Source of the DNA: Phoma sp. XZ068
Lineage: Eukaryota; Ascomycota; Dothideomycetes; Pleosporales; Didymellaceae
Length of the DNA stretch: 64,000 bases
NCBI GenBank assembly: GCA_004835665.1
Contig: RBKR01000010.1
Location: 496,001-560,000 of the forward strand
Direction of reading: 5' to 3'
The translations under genes and the position numbers were made by a program. A model generated the notes under the pieces. It did not search any database, was not told the origin of the DNA, and saw only the letters and a list, made by a program, of their open reading frames with translations. Positions 21,777-32,108 of this stretch are shown piece after piece. Position 1 is the first letter of the stretch. Every line of letters begins with the position of its first letter.

Positions 21777-23560
21777 TCACCGACCGACAGCACCGTACCA
21801 GGCCAGACCCAGAGCAGCACCGAATATGATCGCCATCGCTGGCGGGACTTTGAACCAGGCGGTCTCCGCGTAAGCAACTGTAGCGACAACAACCCACCAC
21901 GGCTCCTGACCAAGGCTTCCCCCGTCGCTGCTCTCTGGCGTCAAGTACCCAATCTCCCAAAGGCGATATACTGCGGTAAAGACAAGGCCAACAGCTGTCG
22001 CATTAATGCCCCGAAGTAGACTTACGACCCATGCCTTTGCTCTCAACGCTTGCCATACAGATTGCACACCAACTGCAAGGATGATACCTGGTGCGAAGAT
22101 GCCTAGATATCCCAACAACGCCCCAAGGATTGTAGGGGTACCCGTACCCGCGAGTGCTAGTGCGCCTAGGTAAACGGCGAAATTGAAGTTCGGCCCAGGG
22201 AAGGCTTGAATGATGGCAAGGCCGAGGAGAAAATCGCGAGGCGAAATCCAGCCCGGGTCGACAACGTACGAGCGAAGGAGAGGAATCACTACCGGTCCAC
22301 CTCCGAAAATGATGGTGCCAGCGAGGTACATGTTCGAGAAAAGATCGAGGGGGCGAGGCCGATTGTCAAGAACACCACGTAGAACCATGACTATTACGAA
22401 CGACACTGTGCAGGTTAGCAGAGAACAGAATTGCAGAAGCAGCAACGTACCCAGAAAGCCTACGATGAGGGAGATGCCTAGCTTGACTGAAAGGTTGTGT
22501 GTCTTGGTGTCCGCAGTAGGAGCTGCTTCTGTGCTTTCTGCGCCTCCACGCGCTGAACCATTAGCGGAAGAATCCTGTCCTGCAGGTTCTCGCTTAGACG
22601 AGGCATGCTGTTCGGAGCCTTCAGCCTGCGACTTCCGTTGAGTAAGGGTCGCCGATGCAGCTTGCGCATGTTCCTCGAGTGGGATGCTCTGCGATGATCT
22701 AACTCTCTCCACGTCTCCTCCCTGGTTTCTTGTGTGTTTTTTCTTCAACCTCCAGTTTGCTCGCATCTTGCCAACGCTCTGTTGCAGCCAGACATCCCAT
22801 ATCACAGTAGCTGCTCCACCAAGCAATATTAAGACCGGGAAGTACCAGAGAGCGTTGTAACACAAGCCCGCGCAAGCGCCTGTGATGACCAGTATCCTCG
22901 TCAGACGGTCTCGGATAGCTTTCTCTGCCAACTGTGTGCCATCAGCCATCTCAAGACTGACGCGTAGTCGTCGGGTCTTACCTGCACAGCGGCCAATGCA
23001 ACAATCCCCACAGTACTCGCGTTCAGTCCGCTAAGCAACGCGTACACAGCAGGCGGCAATCGGTCGGGCATCTGCTGAACACCTAGTGATAGACCGTACA
23101 TTCCGATCGCACCAGGCAAACTCCAAAGGAGGAAAGTGAAGATAGCTCCAATGATGCCTGCACGAATCATCGCAATGCAGAACACCATTTTCGTCGAACC
23201 AGGACCCGGAAGTGCTTGACATATTCCAAAAAGCTCTTGATACTGCAACTACGTTAGCTACCATCTCTGGAAAATCTATAGTCATTGGCATCAGCACCAG
23301 CATCAGCATCATCATGCACTCACAGTTTGTTCATCTATCCATTTGCTTCCACCACTGAAGCCAACACCTTCCACAAATCTGCGATGAAGGATTTGGAAGT
23401 GCACAGGTGGCCCACCAAAAGCTGTGAAGCCTAGGTCCCACGTCCTCACGAACAATTCTGCGAGTCGCCATTGCAGCTTCTCTGTATTAGCCTGAAAGGA
23501 GTTGTTGCGCTGGGGTCGTGTATGTGCACGCAGGGCGTTTATGATCGATGAAAACGGCAT
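21777..23560 (-). CDS. Chromate transporter, CHR family (two-domain type), 4 exons
   Basis: Exons 23560-23324, 23242-22982, 22931-22451 and 22405-21777 join to 535 residues; introns of 81, 50 and 45 nt have GTGAGT/GTAAGA/GTACGT donors and AG ends and keep frame. Two homologous chromate_transp domains are visible: ELFVRTWDLGFTAFGGPPVH...QALPGPGSTKMVFCIA (residues about 30-165) and FSNMYLAGTIIFGGGPVVIPLL...QAFPGPNFNFAVYLGA (about 330-500). Each has the family's FGG and PGP motifs. They are linked by a charged, disordered loop (about 210-285) after hydrophobic segments. The family (TC 2.A.51) exports chromate in bacteria by proton antiport; fungal members are less defined and some take chromate up. 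The start at 23560 was chosen because the preceding frame lacks family similarity. It is intact between transposons. Confidence 0.9.
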
Positions 23561-23790
23561 TGTCAACGGATTAAACAGACAAACAGTCTTCGAGGCCTGG
23601 TATGAGGCACGACTGCAACTGAAGTACAGAGTGGGAGAAACGCGTGTGCATCTCAACCAATCAGAGCTTGGCGGTGACACTCTCCTCGGTGAGTTTTCCC
23701 TTCCAATCAGAAGGCCCACGTGCCGTACCTCCGCCCTTCTCAAGCCATGCGTGGCAATGCCAAGGCATGGCGTCTACACAAATGTTTAAT

Positions 23791-26652
23791 GGCTGGCGTG
23801 ATTTGTCCCCCCGTTTTTGAGATTTGTCCCCCCGTTGAGATTTGTCCCCCGCGCTAGGGCTATTGGATACCAACTGCCTAATCAGGCTTAGAGTGTAATC
23901 TATGAATACGACAACAGCGCGACATCTATGCGTCTCCGCGCCACGAAGCGTCCTTTATATTCCTCTCTACATTGTAGTCAGTTATCTCTAGTTCTGCGTA
24001 TATAATCATGGAAGCTATTCCAGCACCCTTAGACCTTCTCTATAACTCCTACGAGGAAGCATACGATGCTCTCAAGACGCATGGCAGACAACACGGCTAC
24101 GGCTTTGTTCTCAAGCGAAGCAAGCCTCACAACTCAGATGTCAAGACACGATACTACTATCATTGTGACCGATTTCGGACCTACCAGTCAAGTGCAAAAA
24201 AGTCAAGTACAAGCACGCGTGCGACCGGATGCCCCTTCAAGCTAGTCATCTTTAGGGTGAGGCATGTCGAGCAATGGAAGCTAGAGGTTCTGGACAAGCA
24301 TCACAACCACGCCCGGTCGATCAACCCCAGCGCGCACAATGTGTATCGCAAGCGTACAACGGCACAAAAGGAAGTGATCGAATTGATGACCCATGCGGGG
24401 GCGCGGCCGATGCAGATCCTCGCTGCAATCCAAAGTGAAGATCATGACACCCTGGTCACGGCCACCGACATTCGGGGCGAGAGAAAGAAGATCAGAGAGA
24501 GACATTTGGATGGAAGGAGTCCGATGGAGGCATTGCTAGACGATCTATCCACGGCAGACTGGATCTTCGCCGTTAAGAAGGACGACAACAATCGCATCCA
24601 GAACCTCTTCTTCGCCCATCAGAAGCAGGTCGAGCTTCTGCTGGCGAATCCTGATGTACTATTGATGGACTGCACATATCGAACCAACAAGTACAAACTT
24701 CCTCTGCTGCACATACTCGGCTGCACTAATCTGCAGACGTTCTTCTCTGCAGGCTTCTGCTTCCTCAGCAACGAAACACATGCAGACTACCACTGGGCGA
24801 TCGCAAACTTCCTCCTCAAGACAGGCGTGCAACAACCGCGTGTGTTTATCAGCGACCAGGAAGAAGCATTGAAGATGTCAGCGCGCGCGCTGCTCCCAGG
24901 AGTTCCTCAACTCTTGTGTGTGTGGCACATCAACAAGAACGTTCAAACGAAAGCGCAACAGATCTGGAGAGATGCTGATGGCACGACAAAAGAAGAGAAG
25001 CAGAGGATTGTTGAGCAAAGGGCTTCATTCATGAAACGTTGGACTCAGGTACGCTGACTATAAGCGTTGAGAGCGCTCTGTAGCAGCTCTGCTAGCAACC
25101 TTAGACTGATCGAGGCAGCTTGTCTACGCGAAGAGACCGATGGACTTCCAATTCAAGTGGAACGATCTGCTCAAAGACTACAGTCACCAGCCGGAGCTTT
25201 GCCGGTACCTGCAAGAAAACCAATACCTAACACGCACAGAGTGGGCAGCGGCCTGGACCTCCCATCACCGACACTACAACACAATCACAAGCTCACCTGT
25301 TGAGGGCATGCACAAGGTCTTGAAGGACTATCTTATGACTTCAACAGGCGACTTGCTCCGTGTCGTCGCGAGGATCGAACAGATGGTCAAGAGTCAACAC
25401 AGCAAATACGCAAAGGAGATTGCGTCTTCTAAGCACAGAACCAAGTTTCAGCACAAGCTCGAGTCCATGCCCTTCCTGCCTCCTGGGATCCATGATGTCC
25501 TTACTCCACCAGCTATCGAACGTATCAGGCAACAAGATTTGCTGCGACAGAAAGAGCAACGACAGCGTCGTGGTGGGCATCCTTGTTCGGGCCTCTTTGA
25601 GAAAACGAATGGCCTTCCATGCCGGCATACGCTGCAAGAGGTGATGGCTGCTAGATCCACACTGCGGTTGAATCACCTCTACGACGATCATTGGCGCTAT
25701 CAACGTGAGCATGGCCCGTCAATGCGCTCATCCTCGAGACCGTTCCAGTCCGTTCTCGAGCCACTTACCGTTCAGACAAGAGCTGCGCCAAGAAGAAACG
25801 AAGCATCCACTCGCCGAGACCCCTCAGCTTTCGAACGGCGTGTGCCACCTTCTATACCTCGCTTTCAACCCTCCCATCAATACCAGGGTCAAACGCTGGC
25901 TGAAGCTCTGCAGCAAGTCAACACTTCTGTCACTGTTTTGATTCCCAGCTCTACTTCAGTTGCAGATCCTGTAACCACCTGTATATCTGTGTTGATCCCA
26001 GCACCTGCTCCTGTACCTCCTGCTTCACCTTGGTCATCTCCGCCTGTAGCTGTCGCTGTGTCAGTGACCATGGCTTCGCCCCCTATCTGGCAACCTCCGA
26101 CATTAGAAGAGTTCTTAGCCGACGTTGAAGGTCGGCGATGTCAACCTGTGTTATATAATTGCAATGATATGATGTCGGCTACTAATTTCCTGACAGAAAC
26201 AGGGCAGGAGGGGGATCCTGCAGAGCTGGTGGAGGCACGGAACATGGCTCTTGCTAAGCAGGGACTCTTCGCTTCCTGCACGCCGACTATGGCTTGGAAC
26301 TATCATTTTGGAGACATGGAAGCTTTCTATGCTGAAAGGTTTGCACAGGTTGATGCTCAAGATGCTCTTGTTGAGCCTGAGGTCACATCTACACGGCGGC
26401 CCAAACGCGCTGCAGCAGTGGCGGCTCCAGAAGCCTGGAAAGACCTTGGTCCGCGAAAGAGACGACGGTGTGAGTAGACAAGAAGTTCGGCAATATAGAC
26501 AATTTACGTACAGCCCCCCTTCACACCTACCTGCTTCCAACACAAATACAAAACCGTAATCTATCTGACGCTAATGGTGATCTGGCTAGCGCGGGGGACA
26601 AATCTCAACGGGGGGACAAATCTCAAAAACGGGGGGACAAATCACGCCAGCC
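23791..26652 (+). mobile_element. Complete Hop-like MULE transposon with perfect 67-bp inverted repeats
   Basis: The inverted repeats 23791-23857 and 26586-26652 are identical over 67 bp, beginning GGCTGGCGTGATTTGTCCCC and holding three GATTTGTCCCCC units. A 9-bp target duplication ATGTTTAAT flanks them exactly (23782-23790 and 26653-26661); 9 bp is the usual MULE size. Total length 2,862 bp with one intact gene. Identical repeats and an undamaged duplication point to a recent insertion, possibly still mobile. It landed upstream of the chromate transporter. Confidence 0.95.
24008..26477 (+). CDS. MULE transposase (FAR1-type DNA-binding domain, MULE DDE domain, SWIM finger)
   Basis: Exons 24008-25048 and 25119-26477 (70-nt intron, GTACGC...CAG, phase 0) give 799 residues. 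Residues about 10-105 form a FAR1/WRKY-GCM1-type zinc-binding DNA-binding domain (YYYHCDRFRTYQ ... DKHHNHARS). The MULE DDE domain (PF10551) spans about 215-340, with the first Asp in LLMDCTYRTNKYKLPLLH, the second in VFISDQEEALKMSA, and CVWHINKNV after it. A SWIM finger, CSGLFEKTNGLPCRH, lies near residue 520. The C terminus is Pro-rich and ends in a basic KRAAAVAAPEAW segment, probably a nuclear signal. It is the only gene of its transposon, has no stops or shifts, and resembles the Hop element of Fusarium in domain order. Confidence 0.93.
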
Positions 26653-26838
26653 ATGTTTAATTGGTTGTCCCGACCATGGTTATTATGGGGTAAGTCTTCG
26701 ACATGTTACTGTAATAAGGAAGTAAAAGTCGTGGGCCATAAGTCAAAGCTGCAATTCTTGGCATCTATTGCGCCATCACTCAGATCTCGCTCTACGTATT
26801 TAACAAGCAGCCTCTATCTTCCACGTCCTCCAAACGCC

Positions 26839-27003
26839 ATGGCATCAACTATCTATCTCGTCCGCCATGCTGAGTCGGAGCACAACATCTCCAAAGACTT
26901 CTCTCAACGCGACCCGCCTTTGACCACTCTCGGCTACGCACAGGCTGCTCATCTGGTCAGCACGTTTCCCCATCCAGACCGAATCCTAAATATATACTTA
27001 TAA
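26839..27003 (+). pseudogene. 5' stub of a histidine-phosphatase (phosphoglycerate-mutase-like) gene
   Basis: Starts at the ATG at 26839: MASTIYLVRHAESEHNISKD then LTTLGYAQAAHLVSTFPHPDR. The LVRHAESEHN block contains the catalytic RH motif of the family, and LTTLGYAQA is the next conserved block. Similarity ends near 26988, just before the usual SPLRRT block, and an AT-rich stretch with a stop at 27001-27003 follows, then a pogo element 65 bp on. The rest of the gene is not found right of that element, so it was deleted. The MULE target duplication lies 178 bp upstream of the start. Confidence 0.72.
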
Positions 27004-27068
27004 GCTGCCTAATTCCTCTATAGTTATAAGCCTAGTACTTTTAAGTAATACTCCCTATAATTAACGTA

Positions 27069-28924
27069 CCTCACGGGTGAGTCGGCCACACGGGTGAGTC
27101 GGCCACACGGGTGAGTCGGCCACTTTTGCCAAGCCCTCACCAAACCTCACTCTATTATGGCCCAAAACAACCCTCTTTAGCGCTATATAGCGCAGTGAAG
27201 CCTAATATATCACTTAGAGGCTACTTCTACGTCTTGCTTACACGTTCGCGCGTTATGTCCAGTCTCATTGCACCGTCCGCAGCGCCTTTGGGTCGACTCA
27301 CCCCCATCAGCGCGCACTCGCTTCTTTGCCTTCTTTCCATCACTACGCGCCCTAAACTCCTTTAGAGTCGTCAATCGCAGGCCATCCTCAACTATTAGGG
27401 TCCCTTCTGCCTTTACTCGCTTTCTTTTGTGCGATTTACGTCGCGTGGCAGCCTCATTGGCAGCTCGAAGCTCAGCGATTTCCTGTTGCGCCAACACCAG
27501 CTTGTGCGCAATTATTGCTGCCCCATTTGAGACCTTCTCAAATGCCTCAACCATAGAAGTTGGTGAGCTATTAGTATGCCTCTGAATCTTAGTCTTCACG
27601 AGCGTTGACTGCGACCCAAGTTCTAGGGTGTTGCTTGGGGTTTGCGACTGCCAGGGCTCGTTGTTGACAGGGAGTGGTGGTGATGGAGTGCGCAGCTTCA
27701 CATCAAGGCCCATGATAACCCGTTCTGGGTTAAAAGGGACTAATCCAGCGCCTCGGAACCCTCCTTGGATATTGCTAGGAGTAAATGAAGCCTTAAAGGC
27801 CGCTATAAAGCATAGTAGGAACTCAGTCTTTGTTATGTGGGTGATCCGGTTGCGAATGAGGTTTTCGGCTTGGCGCCCGTACGCCTTCTTCAAAGGCGCA
27901 AAACAACCCACGTCAAGTGGCTGTAGGAGGTGCGATGAGTGAGCAGGCATGCAGATAGTGATAATCTTGTTGTCCTTGCAGTATTGCTGGAAATCAAGCG
28001 AGTTGTGGCTCTCGTGGCCATCAATAACTAGCAGACGGTGTGAGCCAACAGTACGCCCCTTTGTATGCGCGTCAAAGTGCTTCAACCAGTCCAGACCTAG
28101 CTTATTGGTAGTCCAGCCATTTGCAGATACTCCAATAACCCAATCCTGGGGCAGATCTTCCTCTTTGTACCAGGCAGTGAGGTGATGGTGGGCCTTGAAG
28201 ATGATGAAGGGCGGAATGGCCCACCCTTTGGCATTGATGCCCTGTATGACCGTTGTCCACTCCCGGTTGCCTGGCTGGACTGCTTTTGGCCGTCCTCGTC
28301 GCTCTGAAGCTGTAACAACTGCTCCTGTTGATATAACGCCCATCATGAAGCCAGCCTCGTCGAAGTTGTAGGTGTCGTCATCCAGGATACCATACTGGGC
28401 TTTGATATTCTCTACAAGGCGGAACCATCCCTGGATCACCTCAGGGTCCTCACAGAGGGCTCTCTTATAGTCGTACTTGCGATTGAACTTTACTGTGAGC
28501 TCTGGTTGGCGCTTAACAAACGTACTGGGCCAGTTTACGCCAACATGGCCCAGATTGCGCTCAGCGCGCAAAGAATTGGCCATATCAGCCACAGCTGCAA
28601 GCCGAGGGGGAAATCCTCGCGCAACTAGCTCAAGTATGTGCTGAACAATCACCTTCTCCTCGTTGTTATCCAGGTTTCGCGATTTAGGCGTAGAATCCGC
28701 TCGTGAAGGTTGTCCGGCGCGTCGATCACCTAGTGTAGTTCGGGGGACAACATAGTGGGCTGCAGCGCGTCGCTGGGACATTTCCGCATCTTGTTTAACA
28801 GCTTGGAGCGCAAGCTGTACCTGCGCTTCCTTTGACACGTCTAATTAGTATTGTTGGGATGGCATTGGTGTAGAAAGGGTAGTTTGATGGGGGCTTGGCA
28901 AAAGTGGCCGACTCACCCGTGAGG
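27069..28924 (-). mobile_element. Pogo/Fot1-like transposon, nearly intact
   Basis: Ends CCTCACGGGTGAGTCGGCCA on both sides with TA outside (27067-27068; 28925-28926). The left terminus has three ACGGGTGAGTCGGCCAC units, the right terminus only one, so the two ends are unequal. Length 1,856 bp. TTAACG precedes the left TA, as at other pogo ends here. The single gene lies on the minus strand. Confidence 0.9.
27210..28838 (-). CDS. Pogo-like DDE transposase, long open frame but start codon region damaged
   Basis: A 542-codon open frame without internal stops. It contains a psq-type helix-turn-helix (SQRRAAAHYVVPRTTLGDR), a Tc5/CENP-B DNA-binding domain (FVKRQPELTVKFNRKYDYKR), DDE_1 motifs YNFDEAGF, LLVIDGHESH and PLDVGCFAPLKKAY, a coiled region and an intact CCHC knuckle CGRCNETGHNARTC. 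The first codon of the frame (28838) is GTG. The upstream ATG at about 28863 (MPSQQY) runs into TAA before joining this frame, and the first in-frame ATG is the Met of DAEMSQRRAA (28781), just before the first DNA-binding domain. Translation from 28781 would lose 19 residues and might still work. It is the best-preserved pogo transposase in the window. Confidence 0.85.
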   Translation of the reverse strand: MSKEAQVQLALQAVKQDAEMSQRRAAAHYVVPRTTLGDRRAGQPSRADSTPKSRNLDNNEEKVIVQHILELVARGFPPRLAAVADMANSLRAERNLGHVGVNWPSTFVKRQPELTVKFNRKYDYKRALCEDPEVIQGWFRLVENIKAQYGILDDDTYNFDEAGFMMGVISTGAVVTASERRGRPKAVQPGNREWTTVIQGINAKGWAIPPFIIFKAHHHLTAWYKEEDLPQDWVIGVSANGWTTNKLGLDWLKHFDAHTKGRTVGSHRLLVIDGHESHNSLDFQQYCKDNKIITICMPAHSSHLLQPLDVGCFAPLKKAYGRQAENLIRNRITHITKTEFLLCFIAAFKASFTPSNIQGGFRGAGLVPFNPERVIMGLDVKLRTPSPPLPVNNEPWQSQTPSNTLELGSQSTLVKTKIQRHTNSSPTSMVEAFEKVSNGAAIIAHKLVLAQQEIAELRAANEAATRRKSHKRKRVKAEGTLIVEDGLRLTTLKEFRARSDGKKAKKRVRADGGESTQRRCGRCNETGHNARTCKQDVEVASK

Positions 28925-29254
28925 TACAGATACAAGGATGGAGAGGCCAGAGGTCGAGATGGTGCACGGTTTGGTTACACAAAGCTCGCGTAAAAACACA
29001 CAAGCATAGATTTAGGAAAAGGGAGACAAGAAGTCACCAACACAATACAAGCATTAAATCTGACAATTATGGGTTGTTTTCGAAATACCGGACCCACCAC
29101 GTGACGCAGCGTCGATGAGGGGCAAAATGCGGCTGTATCCGATTTGTTAGCGTCTATAGGCAAAATAGTATCCCAACGACATCCAATACCTGTGAAGAGG
29201 CTCAGATAGCTCAGATCCGCAACTCGCGATAATTCTCTAGTGTAGTAGTTGCAA

Positions 29255-31066
29255 ATGGCTCGCTCTCAGAAGCGGAAAAGCACAGCTCCAAGCAGCAGCA
29301 GCAGCAGCAGCTTGAGACATAGTAAACGTCAACGTCGGCCTCCAGTTGTGTTTGAACAGGGCGTTAATCCTGCAGCACCTCCTACTCCGCCGTCAACGGC
29401 AAGGCGTCCGCAGCACTCACGGAATTGTACTCCGCCGCAAGGCGCGCAGAATCGAGCCTCTCCCAGCCCGTTATCTGAACCTGAGGCGAGCCAGCTTGCG
29501 ACTGACGCGTACGCCGTTGAGATACTTGGCGAGGACGATGACGAGGAGGAGCCGATCGACACGGCGGCTGACGACGATGAGCAGGTGGAGTACGCGTTGC
29601 GAGCTGCTGAAGCCGTTGAAGAAGGTGATAGTAGGCAGCCAGCTGCCGCGACGGGAGACTCACCTGGTGCTGCTGGTGCTGCTGCTGCTGCTGCCACAGC
29701 CGCTCAATCGAGCCAGCAGCAGCAGCGTCCGGAGCCGCAAAACGAAGCTATCGACGAGGAGCCACATCTGCACTTCCGGTGGCGCGCTTGTTGGGGTACA
29801 ATAGAGAAAAACGCGATAGCTTCGCCTGCTTGTTTTGCGCGTAATAAGCCTATGTACTCAGTCAGCGAAGAGAAGGTGTGGCGATGGGCAGAAGAAGTAG
29901 TGGAGAGGCAGCGGCCGCGGGTTGCAGCTATTGACAGTCTGACGGCCACGCTCTACTATAGTGGCCGCCAAGCCAGAGGCGATAGGTGTACTATTGCGCT
30001 GCAGCGACGTCGAATTGTAGCTGGTGAAGGACTCAGTTTAGGCAATTGGACAGATTTGGAGATGCAGGTAACAGAGATGGACAAGGAGAGCACTCCGCTA
30101 TTGAACTGCGACTTCGATTTGGTGTTAAAAGAAGAGCTGCCAGCGCAGCTAGCGCCTCTGCAAGCGCCTCAGCTAACTGCTAGAGGTGCTGTTCGTGCGC
30201 GTCCTGGCATAGTTACGGCTCTACAAGAGGATGGACTTGCCGGTGTAGTCACTGCAGAGCGCTTTGCTTCAGGGACTGCTATTGGCATAAGAGACCACTG
30301 GAGGTGTAGAGAGGAACGCTGCAGTAACTCACCGTTCGTCTGTTGGATTCGACGCTTGCCAGGGCGTCAAATTGACAGGTTTGAAGACCACTACCCTGTG
30401 AGCGGCGAGACGATCGCGAGGTGGGCGGCTGCTGTCGCACGCGGCGAGTGTACTATTGAAGAGCCATCTGACGATATTCGACTTGCTATCATGATGGCAA
30501 GGGATCGTAGCGATGAGAAGAAACGGCGGCGGCGGAAGGTGTCACCAACGTCTTCAAACTCCAGCCTTGAGAGTCTTACAAGAGCGATACTGGTTGGCCA
30601 TCTTGCTTCATTAAGGCGGCCTCAGCAGTGTCAACACCAAGCCGCAGAGCCTGTTACGAGGCGCAAGATGAGGATGTGGGTGGACTTTGACTGTACTCGC
30701 GCGCACCTTCATCAACACACGTCTAACTTCTTCCATTACTGGCTCAGTGCCATGCCACAGCACAAGGAAGAGATTAAAGGCATCTACCAGAACGTTTTCA
30801 AGGATGGTGGCTACGATATAAACATGCTCATGGACGTTGAAGACGGGATGACGATTGAAGTGTGGGTGGATTACTTTAAGCAGACCCCAGCCATGCTCTC
30901 ACATCTTCGGAGAAAGGTACACGATTGGACGAAGGACTACGCTGGCTTAACTAAAGAAAACATACAGCGAGCAGATATATTGTTAAACGGAGAGGTCAGA
31001 GAAGAGATTGAGGCAGAGGCAGAAGCAGAGTATCGAGAACCGTTGCGGGAAGTCAGTGGCAATTGA
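29255..31066 (+). CDS. Accessory protein of unknown function inside the Tc1-type element
   Basis: 603 residues from the ATG at 29255 (MARSQKRKSTAPSSSSSSS, a Ser run encoded by AGC repeats). The first 170 residues are low-complexity: basic, Pro-rich, an acidic DDDEEEP stretch and an Ala run. Residues about 175-600 look folded and contain FRWRACWGTIEKNAIASPAC, HWRCREERCSNSPFVCWIRR (three cysteines, possibly metal-binding) and MWVDFDCTRAHLHQHTSNFF near the C terminus. I do not recognise the family. Its place between the inverted repeats, its convergent 4-bp spacing from the transposase and its undamaged 1.8-kb frame imply it travels with the element, perhaps as a DNA-binding or regulatory partner. 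It could instead be a captured host gene. Confidence 0.7.
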   Translation: MARSQKRKSTAPSSSSSSSLRHSKRQRRPPVVFEQGVNPAAPPTPPSTARRPQHSRNCTPPQGAQNRASPSPLSEPEASQLATDAYAVEILGEDDDEEEPIDTAADDDEQVEYALRAAEAVEEGDSRQPAAATGDSPGAAGAAAAAATAAQSSQQQQRPEPQNEAIDEEPHLHFRWRACWGTIEKNAIASPACFARNKPMYSVSEEKVWRWAEEVVERQRPRVAAIDSLTATLYYSGRQARGDRCTIALQRRRIVAGEGLSLGNWTDLEMQVTEMDKESTPLLNCDFDLVLKEELPAQLAPLQAPQLTARGAVRARPGIVTALQEDGLAGVVTAERFASGTAIGIRDHWRCREERCSNSPFVCWIRRLPGRQIDRFEDHYPVSGETIARWAAAVARGECTIEEPSDDIRLAIMMARDRSDEKKRRRRKVSPTSSNSSLESLTRAILVGHLASLRRPQQCQHQAAEPVTRRKMRMWVDFDCTRAHLHQHTSNFFHYWLSAMPQHKEEIKGIYQNVFKDGGYDINMLMDVEDGMTIEVWVDYFKQTPAMLSHLRRKVHDWTKDYAGLTKENIQRADILLNGEVREEIEAEAEAEYREPLREVSGN

Positions 31067-31070
31067 CGAC

Positions 31071-32108
31071 TTACTCTCCATCGTCAACACCTGGGTACCC
31101 ACACCGCTTGTACCATGATCTGCAGTCAATACTGTAGCAGCTGTTAAGTATTGCAAGCTCCAGAAAGAAGCGAAAGTCAAGCCACTCCCCCTGCTCTTGG
31201 CTGTGCTTTTTCATCCAACTTTTTAACACCTTGAAGCTCCGCTCAATAGGATTATAGTCGGGCGAGTATGGCGGCAGGTACTCTAACTGTACGCCGAAGT
31301 CTCTGCAAAGCTGTACAACTGCTGGCGATCGATGGATTGACGCGTTATCCATCAGCAGTACATGATAGCCTGGAGTACAGCGCGGCAGCACATCTTGTTG
31401 CAAGAACTTCACCATAAATTCAGCAGTAATCGCGCCTTGAAACACGCGGTGCGCGAGGTAGCCGTCCACAGTCATCGCTGGCTGGAGACTCCAGCGTTGA
31501 GAGCGTTTCATAGAGTACTCTAGCTCAACAGAGCGACCAACAGGACCCCATCCATACTTGCGATCGCCTGTACGCTCATTGCAAGCGCTCTCATCAATAG
31601 CAATGAGCTGCTCTGCCGTATAATTTTGCTGGAGTCTTGCCTGGAAGACGCGGCGCAGAGCGTCGCTCTGCTCTGCTGCCTTCTTGGTTGCAACTTTGCG
31701 ACTCCATCGCATCTTATTTAGCTCTCGAAACACTAAAGAGACGCTCGCCTCTATACCAAACTCATCCAACAGCCAGTCTCGGATTTCTTCCAAGTATGCC
31801 TGAGGTCTGCCAGCAAGATACTCGCGGAGGCGGCGCCTATGGATGTCTCGGAGCGTGCTAGGTCGACCAGCCTTCACAGTAACCGGAGCGTACGGCTGAC
31901 CCCATTGGCTAAGGTTCAGCCGCTTCCTACGAGTACACTTGCGCTGTACTCCTGTCTGGTGCTCTATTTGGCTGTTGTTGAGGCCGGCCTCCATGCGATC
32001 AAGTACCGCCCGCAGCGTCGTGGGAGCAAGCCTATGGCCAGTAGGACGGGTCATTGCAGCGACTGCAAAACCAAATAAAGTATCGCGATAGCTATATAGA
32101 AGCTTCAA
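31071..32108 (-). CDS. Tc1/mariner-type transposase, DD34E
   Basis: 345 residues. The N-terminal part has helix-turn-helix features (LRAVLDRMEAGLNNSQIEHQ; LREYLAGRPQAYLEEIRDWL). The DDE_3 catalytic domain shows IAIDESACNERTGDRKYGWG (first Asp), HVLLMDNASIH (second Asp) and YLPPYSPDYNPIERSFKVLK; exactly 34 residues separate the second Asp from the Glu of NPIE. The ATG at 32108 gives MKLLYSYRDTLFG; an alternative Met 18 residues in (MTRPTGHRLAPTT) also fits. No stops or shifts are seen, so it may be active. The enzyme would cut and join DNA at TA sites. Confidence 0.92.
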   Translation of the reverse strand: MKLLYSYRDTLFGFAVAAMTRPTGHRLAPTTLRAVLDRMEAGLNNSQIEHQTGVQRKCTRRKRLNLSQWGQPYAPVTVKAGRPSTLRDIHRRRLREYLAGRPQAYLEEIRDWLLDEFGIEASVSLVFRELNKMRWSRKVATKKAAEQSDALRRVFQARLQQNYTAEQLIAIDESACNERTGDRKYGWGPVGRSVELEYSMKRSQRWSLQPAMTVDGYLAHRVFQGAITAEFMVKFLQQDVLPRCTPGYHVLLMDNASIHRSPAVVQLCRDFGVQLEYLPPYSPDYNPIERSFKVLKSWMKKHSQEQGEWLDFRFFLELAILNSCYSIDCRSWYKRCGYPGVDDGE

